Shown: positions 6,185 through 11,181 of the stretch, one piece after another
Numbering within the stretch: the stretch's first letter is position 1
Layout of the letters: each line of letters opens with the position of its first letter
From: UBA9653 sp014859835
GTDB lineage: Archaea; Thermoplasmatota; Thermoplasmata; UBA10834
Assembly: GCA_014859835.1 (NCBI GenBank)
Contig: JACZKW010000046.1
Coordinates: 1 to 11,181 of the forward strand
Reading direction: 5' to 3'
DNA: 11,181 nucleotides
Position numbers and translations under genes: made by a program
The notes under the pieces: model-generated
Databases searched by the model: none
What the model was told of the DNA's origin: nothing
Seen by the model: only the letters and a program-made list of their open reading frames with translations

Positions 6185-6856
6185 TCATTTACCCATGAGC
6201 GATGCCTTGATTATCTTGTATGTTCCGGAGTGTTGGGACCAGCTACTCTCCGCCTCATCTATGTGAATCCTCTTTCGAAAATTGGGGCCGTTCGTCACGA
6301 ATGTCTCAATCTCCCCTCCCTCCCCTGAGACGCTTATCCTGAACTTCTCCCTCAGCTTCTCAAGGTCCTTGATCGTATCGGAGGTGATCACCCTCCCGAG
6401 CCATTCCTCGTCGAAGCCATGGGCGTACACTCCTATCACCATGAACTCGAACCCCGCATGGACCATGTCCTCCAGCAAGGTCACCTGGTTCTTGCGCCAG
6501 AGGGGGGAGTACAGGGGTTTGCCGAGTCCGTGACATATCCCATTCAATCGGGTCCACTGATAGTCCGATGCTATTGCACCCGATAGAAATCCGTCGACAT
6601 CCTCGTCTGCCATGAGTGTCTGGATGTCCTCTAGTTCTTTCTCCTTCTCTCCGGAGCTGGTCCTGTGTTTGATCGGTATCTCCATGGCCTCGGCCTGGAG
6701 CTCAGTCCATCGGATGTTCGGATGGTGGAACATGTACGAGTCCTCCCTTTCGGGCACGACTGTCAGGAGGCTGGCCACCTCCCATCCTTGCTGCTGGGAT
6801 AGGTATATCGCGTAGGTCGAATCCTTCCCGCCCGAAAACAATGCAGAGACTCTCAT
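6185..6856 (-). CDS. dph6: Diphthine-ammonia ligase, PP-loop ATPase (Dph6 family)
   Basis: The protein has 223 residues when started at ATG 6856. Dph6 catalyses the last step of diphthamide synthesis on elongation factor 2: ATP-dependent amidation of diphthine. The N-terminus MRVSALFSGGKDSTYAIYL contains the PP-loop SGGKDS (8-13). Family-typical blocks follow: SGAIASDYQWTR, PLYSPLWRK, and near the C-terminus GEGGEIETFV. The frame extends upstream to ATG 6904 (16 more residues), but the family starts at the MRVSALFSGGKDS position and the extension overlaps the promoter region. A TTAATAA-like box at 6885-6895 would give a leader of about 8 nt. It is divergent from the zinc-ribbon gene at 6942 and convergent with kamA. 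Confidence 0.9.
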   Translation of the reverse strand: MRVSALFSGGKDSTYAIYLSQQQGWEVASLLTVVPEREDSYMFHHPNIRWTELQAEAMEIPIKHRTSSGEKEKELEDIQTLMADEDVDGFLSGAIASDYQWTRLNGICHGLGKPLYSPLWRKNQVTLLEDMVHAGFEFMVIGVYAHGFDEEWLGRVITSDTIKDLEKLREKFRISVSGEGGEIETFVTNGPNFRKRIHIDEAESSWSQHSGTYKIIKASLMGK

Positions 6857-6884
6857 GTTCTTCGGATGCGCATATGTTTCTAGA

Positions 6885-6895
6885 TGGTTAATAAG
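6885..6895. promoter_or_regulatory. Putative shared TATA element of a divergent promoter
   Basis: GGTTAATAAGG reads as an acceptable TATA box on both strands. It would place start sites near 6864 for dph6 on the minus strand and near 6916 for the zinc-ribbon gene on the plus strand. The two genes lie only 85 nt apart, so a single TBP site could serve both. Confidence 0.35.
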
Positions 6896-6941
6896 GACTG
6901 CCATTCCGGGAATCTGGTTGCGTTTATGTACCTGCAGGCCA

Positions 6942-7154
6942 ATGCACTCGAACGTGTACTACTGTCCCAAGTGCGATAGGACGATCTCCAGGGAACGGCT
7001 CCTGGTGATCTGCACGGAGCTCGAATCCAAATTCGGAAAGAGCCCCGCGACCACGTTCTGTTGCCCTGTATGCGACACCGAATTCATCGACTTGGACAGG
7101 GTTTCATCCGGGGGTGAGAAGCACGTCGGCGACACGAGGAAGAGGGCGGATTAA
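6942..7154 (+). CDS. Small double-CPxC zinc-ribbon protein
   Basis: The protein has 70 residues, starting MHSNVYYCPKCDRTISRER. Two knuckles, C8-P-K-C11 and C41-P-V-C44, with an additional C40, suggest one zinc-ribbon fold whose halves are separated by a short helical segment (ERLLVICTELESKFGKS). The tail is polar and charged. The frame is open upstream to 6855, but that part would overlap the start of dph6 and has no family support; ATG 6942 puts the first CPxC at residue 8. The TAA stop at 7152-7154 lies inside the following creatininase-family gene, so the two are probably co-transcribed. I do not recognise the family; a nucleic-acid or protein-binding role is a guess. Confidence 0.65.
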   Translation: MHSNVYYCPKCDRTISRERLLVICTELESKFGKSPATTFCCPVCDTEFIDLDRVSSGGEKHVGDTRKRAD

Positions 7155-7899
7155 TGCTCATGAGATCACCAGCCCCACCTTCGCAGAGGCTGCGAAGGAT
7201 GGAGCGATTGCCATCCTGCCGATCGGCTCCATGGAGGAGCATGGCTCTCATCTTCCGCTGGGCACGGACTCGATGCAGGCTGAGGAGATCGCGGGCCGGA
7301 TCGCTGACGAATTCAACGCGCTGCTTCTTCCTCCAATCCGTTATGGTGAGTGCAGGTCGACCAGGAACTTCCCTGGAACAATCTCACTTAGCTTCGAGAC
7401 GGTGTGTGCTCTGACGATTGACATCGTGTCTGAGCTCTCGAGGAACGGCATAGATAGGATACTGGTCCTTACTGGACATGCAGGTTCTGGGCACATGGCT
7501 GCGATTCGATTGGGCGTCCAGAGAGTAGTTGAGGACGATCCCGAACTCAAGGTGATGGTGCTCTCCGACTACGATATAGCGTACGAGCTGAGGGGAAAGG
7601 AATTCCCCGGCGATGACGGTCATGCTGGACTCATCGAGACTTCCAGGATACTCAACCTAAGGAAGGATCTCGTTGGCAGGGAGAGGCCTGTCGGAAAGGG
7701 GAGGCCTCCCAAGTTCATGATCGTGAACGACCCCGAACGCTATATCCCGACGGGTGTGATGGGAGATCCAAGGAATGCGGATGCTGACAGGGGCAGACGG
7801 ATTGATGATTACGTCGTCGATGAGCTGTGTGCGCTCATCAGGAAGAACTTCGGAATGATGTCTCGCGGCAAGAAGCGAGGCGGACGCAGAGGGGACTGA
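7114..7899 (+). CDS. Creatininase-family metal-dependent amidohydrolase (ArfB-like possible)
   Basis: The protein has up to 261 residues. The creatininase metal-site block ILPIGSMEEHGSHLPLGTDS (34-53) is intact, with E41, H43 and D52 as likely ligands. The second block is LTGHAGSGH (119-127), where the family usually has NGHGGN, and HAGLIETS (170-177) supplies E175. Archaeal members include ArfB, a formamide hydrolase of riboflavin and F420 precursor synthesis; other members are unassigned, so this subfamily is not certain. The start is uncertain. GTG 7114 overlaps the preceding gene by 41 nt and adds about a dozen residues before the conserved part, while ATG 7154 is out of frame. The C-terminus ends in a basic tail, RGKKRGGRRGD. 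rpiA follows after 4 nt, indicating one operon. Confidence 0.8.
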   Translation: MRSTSATRGRGRINAHEITSPTFAEAAKDGAIAILPIGSMEEHGSHLPLGTDSMQAEEIAGRIADEFNALLLPPIRYGECRSTRNFPGTISLSFETVCALTIDIVSELSRNGIDRILVLTGHAGSGHMAAIRLGVQRVVEDDPELKVMVLSDYDIAYELRGKEFPGDDGHAGLIETSRILNLRKDLVGRERPVGKGRPPKFMIVNDPERYIPTGVMGDPRNADADRGRRIDDYVVDELCALIRKNFGMMSRGKKRGGRRGD

Positions 7900-7903
7900 T
7901 TCA

Positions 7904-8587
7904 ATGGATCATAAGGAGATGGCTGCCAGGGAAGCAGTGAAGTACATCGAGGATGGGATGATCGTGGGTCTTGGAAGCGGGTCCACTGCCAGCATTGCGA
8001 TCAAATTGATCGGCGAGAAGGTCAAGGGCGAGGGGATCGACATCATCGGGATACCGACATCCAAAGCATCCGATCTGCTCGGTCGAGCGGTCGGCATCAA
8101 GATTGGAGAGCTCGACGACCACCCACATGTAGACATTACCATCGATGGCGCGGACGAGGTAGGTCCGAAACTCAATCTCGTGAAAGGCCTCGGTGGCGCC
8201 CTACTGCGCGAGAAGATCGTCGCTGCAGCCACTCAGCTGGAACTCATCGTCGTTGACGATTCGAAGCTCGTGCAGTTCATCGGTCAGAAGTCGCCACTGC
8301 CAGTGGAGATCGCGAAATTCTCATACAAAACGACCATGCTCAGGCTCGCATCGTTGGGATGCTCGCCTGTCCTGAGGATGATTGAGGATGCACCGTATGT
8401 GACAGACAACGGGAACTACATCGCGGACTGCAGATTCCAGAAGATAGCGGATCCCGCCGCGATGGAGATCAAGATAGACCATATCCCTGGAGTCGTCGAG
8501 AGCGGACTATTCATCGGTCTCACGTCGAGGGTCATAGTCGGAAGCCCCAGTGGGATAAGAATACTAGAGAAACAGTGCATGCTCTGA
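7904..8587 (+). CDS. rpiA: Ribose-5-phosphate isomerase A
   Basis: The protein has 227 residues, full length for RpiA. It interconverts ribose 5-phosphate and ribulose 5-phosphate in the pentose phosphate pathway, and in archaea mainly supplies ribose for nucleotides. The phosphate-binding GLGSGSTAS is at 22-30 and PTSKAS at 51-56. The catalytic block TIDGADEVGPKLNLVKG gives D81, D84 and K94, and E103 follows in LLREKIV; these match the E. coli catalytic numbering exactly. ATG 7904 lies 4 nt after the upstream stop, with GAGGGG as a likely ribosome-binding site. It is co-transcribed with the creatininase-family gene and ends 14 nt from the convergent regulator gene. Confidence 0.96.
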   Translation: MDHKEMAAREAVKYIEDGMIVGLGSGSTASIAIKLIGEKVKGEGIDIIGIPTSKASDLLGRAVGIKIGELDDHPHVDITIDGADEVGPKLNLVKGLGGALLREKIVAAATQLELIVVDDSKLVQFIGQKSPLPVEIAKFSYKTTMLRLASLGCSPVLRMIEDAPYVTDNGNYIADCRFQKIADPAAMEIKIDHIPGVVESGLFIGLTSRVIVGSPSGIRILEKQCML

Positions 8588-8601
8588 GGATCATCGGGCG
8601 G

Positions 8602-8967
8602 TTACTTCGCCTGTTCCTTCAGCTGCTTGATGTTGATATCGATCATCTCGATCTTCTTCCTCTCCTCGGCCTCTATCATCTCGATGATCTTCTCGAACGG
8701 TATCGCAAGCTTGTTGGAGTGCACGGGTCTGCCCTTGCCTTCCTTCTTTATGTCTCTCTTGGCGACCCACTTCCTCCTCCGCAGCTCCTGCATAGCGATC
8801 GAAACCTCTGGCTGTCTGAGACTGGTCGCACTCTCTATCTCCACGGAAGTCGTCTCTTCCTTCTTTCGGAGATAGACCAGGGTCTTGGCCATGTTCTTAG
8901 ACAGACCTGTCCGCATAAGGAGTTCGACGAGCACTTCGTCCTTCTTTGTTAGCCCCTTTTCCGTCAT
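8602..8967 (-). CDS. Small winged-helix transcriptional regulator
   Basis: The protein has 121 residues. Residues about 22-90 form a winged helix-turn-helix: helices in GLSKNMAKTLVYLRK and TSVEIESAT, a recognition helix around SLRQPEVSIAMQELRRRKW, then a wing with KKEGKGRPVHSNKLA. The C-terminal 30 residues (FEKIIEMIEAEERKKIEMID and on) are a charged helix likely to form a coiled-coil dimer. There is no ligand-binding or metal-binding motif. The fold resembles archaeal TrmB/ArsR-like DNA-binding proteins, but I cannot name a family member. The ATG at 8967 has AT-rich TATA candidates at 8983-8994 and 8997-9010. It is divergent from the ribosomal-protein operon, 225 nt away. Confidence 0.8.
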   Translation of the reverse strand: MTEKGLTKKDEVLVELLMRTGLSKNMAKTLVYLRKKEETTSVEIESATSLRQPEVSIAMQELRRRKWVAKRDIKKEGKGRPVHSNKLAIPFEKIIEMIEAEERKKIEMIDINIKQLKEQAK

Positions 8968-8982
8968 ATTATCTGCCCACCC

Positions 8983-9010
8983 ATTTATTAATTACCGAAT
9001 ATATATTATT
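8983..9010 (-). promoter_or_regulatory. AT-rich promoter of the winged-helix regulator gene
   Basis: Two TATA-like tracts read toward the gene on the minus strand: TAATTAATAAAT at 8983-8994 and AATAATATATATTC at 8997-9010. The outer one gives a leader of about 11 nt. The inner one is only about 21 nt from the ATG at 8967, a little too close. A winged-helix protein may control itself here, but no operator is demonstrable. Confidence 0.4.
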
Positions 9011-9027
9011 TCTCATTAGAATGCGAC

Positions 9028-9037
9028 GATATTTATC
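9028..9037 (+). promoter_or_regulatory. Isolated TATA-like box upstream of a GC-rich structured block
   Basis: GATATTTATC would direct transcription from about 9058. That is over 100 nt ahead of rpl44e, which has its own better box at 9138-9149. The predicted start coincides with the GC-rich inverted repeats at 9054-9103. Confidence 0.35.
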
Positions 9038-9053
9038 TGATGTGTTACTAGGT

Positions 9054-9103
9054 CGCGTCGGGGACGCGCACGCGCGCGCGCGGCATCGTACGAGACTGAT
9101 GCC
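9054..9103. repeat. GC-rich block: alternating CG tract and two inverted repeats
   Basis: CGCGTC (9054-9059) and GACGCG (9063-9068) form a perfect 6-bp inverted repeat with a 3-nt loop. GGCATC (9082-9087) and GATGCC (9098-9103) form a second one with a 10-nt loop. Between them, 9064-9082 is a 19-nt uninterrupted alternating purine-pyrimidine run, almost all CG. The surroundings are AT-rich promoter DNA. Confidence 0.6.
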
Positions 9104-9137
9104 TGCCCCATGTAAGCCTCAGCTGAACTCAACAATG

Positions 9138-9149
9138 CTTTTATATAGG
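9138..9149 (+). promoter_or_regulatory. TATA box of the rpl44e translation operon
   Basis: CTTTTATATAGG is the best archaeal TATA match in the window. It predicts transcription from about 9170, leaving a leader of about 22 nt that contains AGGGGT, a modest ribosome-binding site, before ATG 9193. Confidence 0.65.
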
Positions 9150-9192
9150 TTCCCGCTTACTCGTTCAACGCCCCCAGGGGTCGCTGATTAGC

Positions 9193-9474
9193 ATGAAGAT
9201 GCCAAGGGTTAGAAAGGAATATTGCCCGAAGTGCAAGAAGCATACGGAGCACGAAGTCGAGAGGGTCAAGACTAGGCCCAGAAGCGAACTCAAGTGGGGT
9301 CAGAGAAGATACAGGCGGGCCACCTCTGGTTATGGTGGTTTCCCGAGGCCCAAGTATGGGGACCGCCAGAAGCCGACGGTGAAGGTCGCGCTAAGGTATA
9401 GGTGCAAAACCTGCAAGAAGGCTCACCAGAGACCATGTTTCAGGGCGAAAACCTTCGAGCTTAAGGAGGTATGA
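9193..9474 (+). CDS. rpl44e: 50S ribosomal protein L44e
   Basis: The protein has 93 residues, the normal length for archaeal L44e (eL42). It is a zinc-binding protein of the large ribosomal subunit near the E site. The start MKMPRVRKEYCPKCKKHTEHEVE is family-typical. Zinc ligands are C11/C14 (CPKC) and C71/C74 (CKTC), and the central part is a very basic glycine-rich loop (about 28-60). ATG 9193 and ATG 9199 are both in frame; 9193 fits archaeal homologues that begin MKMP or MKIP. It is the first gene of the operon behind the TATA box at 9138-9149. Confidence 0.97.
   Translation: MKMPRVRKEYCPKCKKHTEHEVERVKTRPRSELKWGQRRYRRATSGYGGFPRPKYGDRQKPTVKVALRYRCKTCKKAHQRPCFRAKTFELKEV
9463..9470 (+). promoter_or_regulatory. 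Strong Shine-Dalgarno sequence for the TTG start of rps27e
   Basis: AAGGAGGT is a near-perfect match to the 16S rRNA 3' end, 7 nt before TTG 9478. It lies in the last codons of rpl44e. The nearer ATG at 9471 is in another frame, so this site supports the rare TTG start. Confidence 0.75.
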
Positions 9475-9477
9475 TTC

Positions 9478-9663
9478 TTGAACGAGATCCCAGCTCCAAC
9501 GAGCAAGTTCATCAATGTCAAGTGCCAAGATTGTGGCAACGAGCAGATCGCTTTCAACAAGCCCGCGACACATGTCAAGTGCAATGTGTGCGGTGCCACG
9601 CTGATTAAGCCCACCGGAGGGAAAGGTCTGATCAGGGGGCAGCTGCTCGGAGAGGTCCATTAA
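9478..9663 (+). CDS. rps27e: 30S ribosomal protein S27e
   Basis: The protein has 61 residues, full length for archaeal S27e (eS27), a small zinc-ribbon protein of the small subunit. Ligands are C16/C19 (CQDC) and C35/C38 (CNVC), in the typical sequence KFINVKCQDCGNEQIAFNKP, followed by the conserved LIKPTGGKG. The start is TTG 9478, 3 nt after the rpl44e stop, with a strong Shine-Dalgarno upstream. Its TAA stop overlaps the ATG of the next gene (TAATG), so translation is likely coupled. Confidence 0.96.
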   Translation: MNEIPAPTSKFINVKCQDCGNEQIAFNKPATHVKCNVCGATLIKPTGGKGLIRGQLLGEVH

Positions 9664-10448
9664 TGCCACGAAAGGTAGAATTTCCAGAAGTGAGCGATCT
9701 AGTCATCTGCAGCGTGAAGAACGTCAAGAATTTCGGCGCTTTCGTCACCCTCGACGAGTTCGAGGGCAAAGAAGGTTTTATTCACGTCAGAGATGTAGCC
9801 ACTGGCTGGGTCAAATACATCCGAGACCACGTCCGAGAGGGCCAGAAGGTCGTGTGCAAGGTTCTCGGTGTGGATCAGGAGCGCGGACACATAGACCTGT
9901 CACTCAAGCAAGTCAACGATCACCAACGCAGGGAGAAGATCCAGGAGCGCAAGAACGAGAATAAGGCGGAGAAACTCTTGGAGATCGTCAGCGCAAAACT
10001 CGGGAAGACGATCGATGAAGCCTATGATGAGGTGGGTGAGACTCTGATATCTGAGTTCGGCACCGTGTACGGTTCATTCGAGGCGACCGCCGCAGACCCC
10101 TCTGTGCTGGATGACCTCGGGATCGCCAAGGACTGGATCACTGCCCTCGTCGAAATCTCAAATGAGAACATACAGTTGCCCTCGGTCACGATCGACGGCA
10201 CTCTCGAAATATCAACACCAGCCCCCGACGGGGTCGACCATCTCAGGACTGCGCTGATGTCCGGTCTGCAATTCGACGACGCCGAGATCGACATCCTATA
10301 TCTGGGCGCTCCAAAGTACAAGGTCACTGTCACCGCTGAGGATTACAAATTGGCCGAGAGTGCGTTGAAGCACTCGATCGACAGCATCTCGTCGGAGATT
10401 GAGAAATCTGGCGGGACCGCATCTTTCAAGAGGAAGGAAGAGCTGTGA
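9663..10448 (+). CDS. eif2a: Translation initiation factor 2 subunit alpha
   Basis: The protein has 261 residues, the normal archaeal length. It is the alpha subunit of aIF2, which delivers initiator Met-tRNA to the small subunit. An N-terminal S1 RNA-binding domain (about 8-82) contains VKNFGAFVTLDEFEGKEGFIHV and ends in HIDLSLKQV. A helical domain follows (about 90-165), then an alpha/beta C-terminal domain that contacts the gamma subunit. ATG 9663 overlaps the rps27e stop by one base, and the nop10 GTG overlaps this gene's TGA. The S1-domain loop corresponding to the eukaryotic phosphorylation region reads GFIHVRDVATGWVKYIRD and, as in other archaea, does not preserve the eukaryotic Ser51 context. 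Confidence 0.96.
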   Translation: MPRKVEFPEVSDLVICSVKNVKNFGAFVTLDEFEGKEGFIHVRDVATGWVKYIRDHVREGQKVVCKVLGVDQERGHIDLSLKQVNDHQRREKIQERKNENKAEKLLEIVSAKLGKTIDEAYDEVGETLISEFGTVYGSFEATAADPSVLDDLGIAKDWITALVEISNENIQLPSVTIDGTLEISTPAPDGVDHLRTALMSGLQFDDAEIDILYLGAPKYKVTVTAEDYKLAESALKHSIDSISSEIEKSGGTASFKRKEEL

Positions 10449-10612
10449 AGACCCTGCTGATGAAGTGCCCTTCGTGCAGATCGTACACATTGCGCGCGAC
10501 TTGCCCGAAGTGCGGAGGGACAACATTCATGTCCATGCCTGCCAAGTACTCACCTGAGGATAGATATGGTGTGTATAGGCGGCGGCTCAAGAATGAGATG
10601 TCGGGGGTGTAA
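10445..10612 (+). CDS. nop10: H/ACA ribonucleoprotein protein Nop10
   Basis: The protein has 55 residues, a normal Nop10 length. It is a subunit of the H/ACA guide complex (with Cbf5, Gar1 and L7Ae) that makes pseudouridine in rRNA. It reads MKTLLMKCPSCRSYTL, then CPKCGG, then PAKYSPEDRYGVYRRRLK, matching the family from the zinc ribbon (C8, C11, C20, C23) to the conserved helix. The start is GTG 10445, overlapping the eif2a stop in GTGA; ATG 10460 is in frame but would remove the beta strand before the first cysteine. GGAAGG just upstream is the likely ribosome-binding site. Confidence 0.93.
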   Translation: MKTLLMKCPSCRSYTLRATCPKCGGTTFMSMPAKYSPEDRYGVYRRRLKNEMSGV

Positions 10613-10615
10613 TAG

Positions 10616-11181
10616 ATGGACGACATCGTTATAGTCTGGAAGGAGAAACCTCAACTCAAAGATCCGATTATGATCGAGGGTCTACCTGGAGTGGGCAACG
10701 TAGGCAAACTCGCGGCCGAACACCTTGTCGACCAGATGAAGGCTACCAAGTTCATAGAGATATTCTCGAAGCATTTCCCACCGCAGATTCTCATCAATGA
10801 TTCCGGTACCATCCGCCTCGTGAACAACGAGATGTTCTATGTGAAGAGACCGGATTCGCCCAACGATATAGTCATCCTGGTTGGGGATTATCAAGGGCTG
10901 ACCCCTGACGGTCAATACGAGCTTTCCGATAAGGTCTTACAGATATCGAAGGAGCTCGGGATCAAGAAGATATTCACGCTCGGCGGGTACGGGCTGGGCC
11001 GGATGATCGAGACGCCGCGCGTCCTAGGAGCCGCCACGGACGATGCTTTCGTCGAGGAGATGAAGGGCAACGGAGTCACATTCGCCAAGGGTGAACCGGG
11101 GAGTGGTATCGTCGGTGCCAGCGGCCTCCTGCTAGGGTTGGGCCTTCTATACGATATCAGATGCGTGTGCCTCATGGGGGA
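10616..11181 (+). CDS. PAC2-family protein, proteasome assembly chaperone homologue (3' truncated by window)
   Basis: The frame starts at ATG 10616, 3 nt after the nop10 stop, and runs off the right edge after 188 codons. The PAC2 pattern is clear: PIMIEGLPGVGNVGKLAAEHLVDQM near the N-terminus, FSKHFPPQILI, VGDYQGLTPDGQYELS, IKKIFTLGGYGLGR, and GIVGASGLLLGLG. Eukaryotic Pba1/PAC1 and Pba2/PAC2 relatives assist 20S proteasome assembly, and archaeal PbaA/PbaB proteins bind proteasome alpha subunits. Assigning that role here is by family. GGGGGTG about 8 nt upstream of the ATG is the ribosome-binding site. The position as last visible gene of the L44e operon is, to my knowledge, common in euryarchaea. 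Confidence 0.9.
   Translation, partial: MDDIVIVWKEKPQLKDPIMIEGLPGVGNVGKLAAEHLVDQMKATKFIEIFSKHFPPQILINDSGTIRLVNNEMFYVKRPDSPNDIVILVGDYQGLTPDGQYELSDKVLQISKELGIKKIFTLGGYGLGRMIETPRVLGAATDDAFVEEMKGNGVTFAKGEPGSGIVGASGLLLGLGLLYDIRCVCLMG

Noticed and set aside
7154..7414. Separate 86-codon gene starting at ATG 7154
   Set aside because: It is in another frame of the creatininase-family gene, has an arginine/serine-rich shadow composition, and the conserved motifs belong to the 7114 frame.

Overview
The window looks archaeal. It carries the ribosomal proteins L44e and S27e, the translation factor aIF2-alpha, the H/ACA RNP protein Nop10 and a PAC2-family protein in one tight operon, plus a diphthamide-synthesis gene. 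TATA-like boxes sit at leaderless or short-leader distances from several starts. Moderate GC and the gene mix suggest a euryarchaeon, possibly of the Thermoplasmatota. That lineage guess is inference, and the domain-level call is much firmer.

Layout. Bases 2-358 are the 3' end of a surface or secreted beta-rich protein. A loose region follows (about 359-2704): a membrane protein with a GRAM/PH-like N-terminus and a C-terminal zinc ribbon (433-1602, minus), then a DUF2284 cysteine-rich metal-binding protein (about 1976-2590, plus). A 29-bp sequence occurs here three times in the same orientation (442-470, 1720-1748, 2632-2660), once at each boundary of these two genes. This is the most unusual signal in the window.

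The middle holds a soluble double-GAF sensor histidine kinase (2705-4630, minus). It is divergent from lysine 2,3-aminomutase (4850-6157, plus), which converges on Dph6, diphthine-ammonia ligase (6185-6856, minus). Dph6 is divergent from a 70-residue double-CPxC protein (6942-7154). That gene overlaps a creatininase-family hydrolase, which is followed after 4 nt by ribose-5-phosphate isomerase A (7904-8587). A small winged-helix regulator (8602-8967, minus) converges on rpiA.

The right end is the translation cluster: rpl44e, rps27e, eif2a, nop10 and a PAC2-family gene cut by the window edge (9193-11181). Its stop/start overlaps and close spacing indicate one transcript. Between the regulator and this operon (8968-9192) lie several TATA-like boxes and a GC-rich block with an alternating purine-pyrimidine run and two inverted repeats.

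By function, Dph6 modifies elongation factor 2 and the right-hand operon supplies ribosome, initiation, RNA-modification and possibly proteasome-assembly parts. RpiA and perhaps the creatininase-family enzyme serve pentose and cofactor metabolism. KamA makes beta-lysine, the precursor of the osmolyte N-epsilon-acetyl-beta-lysine, but its usual acetyltransferase partner is not visible here.
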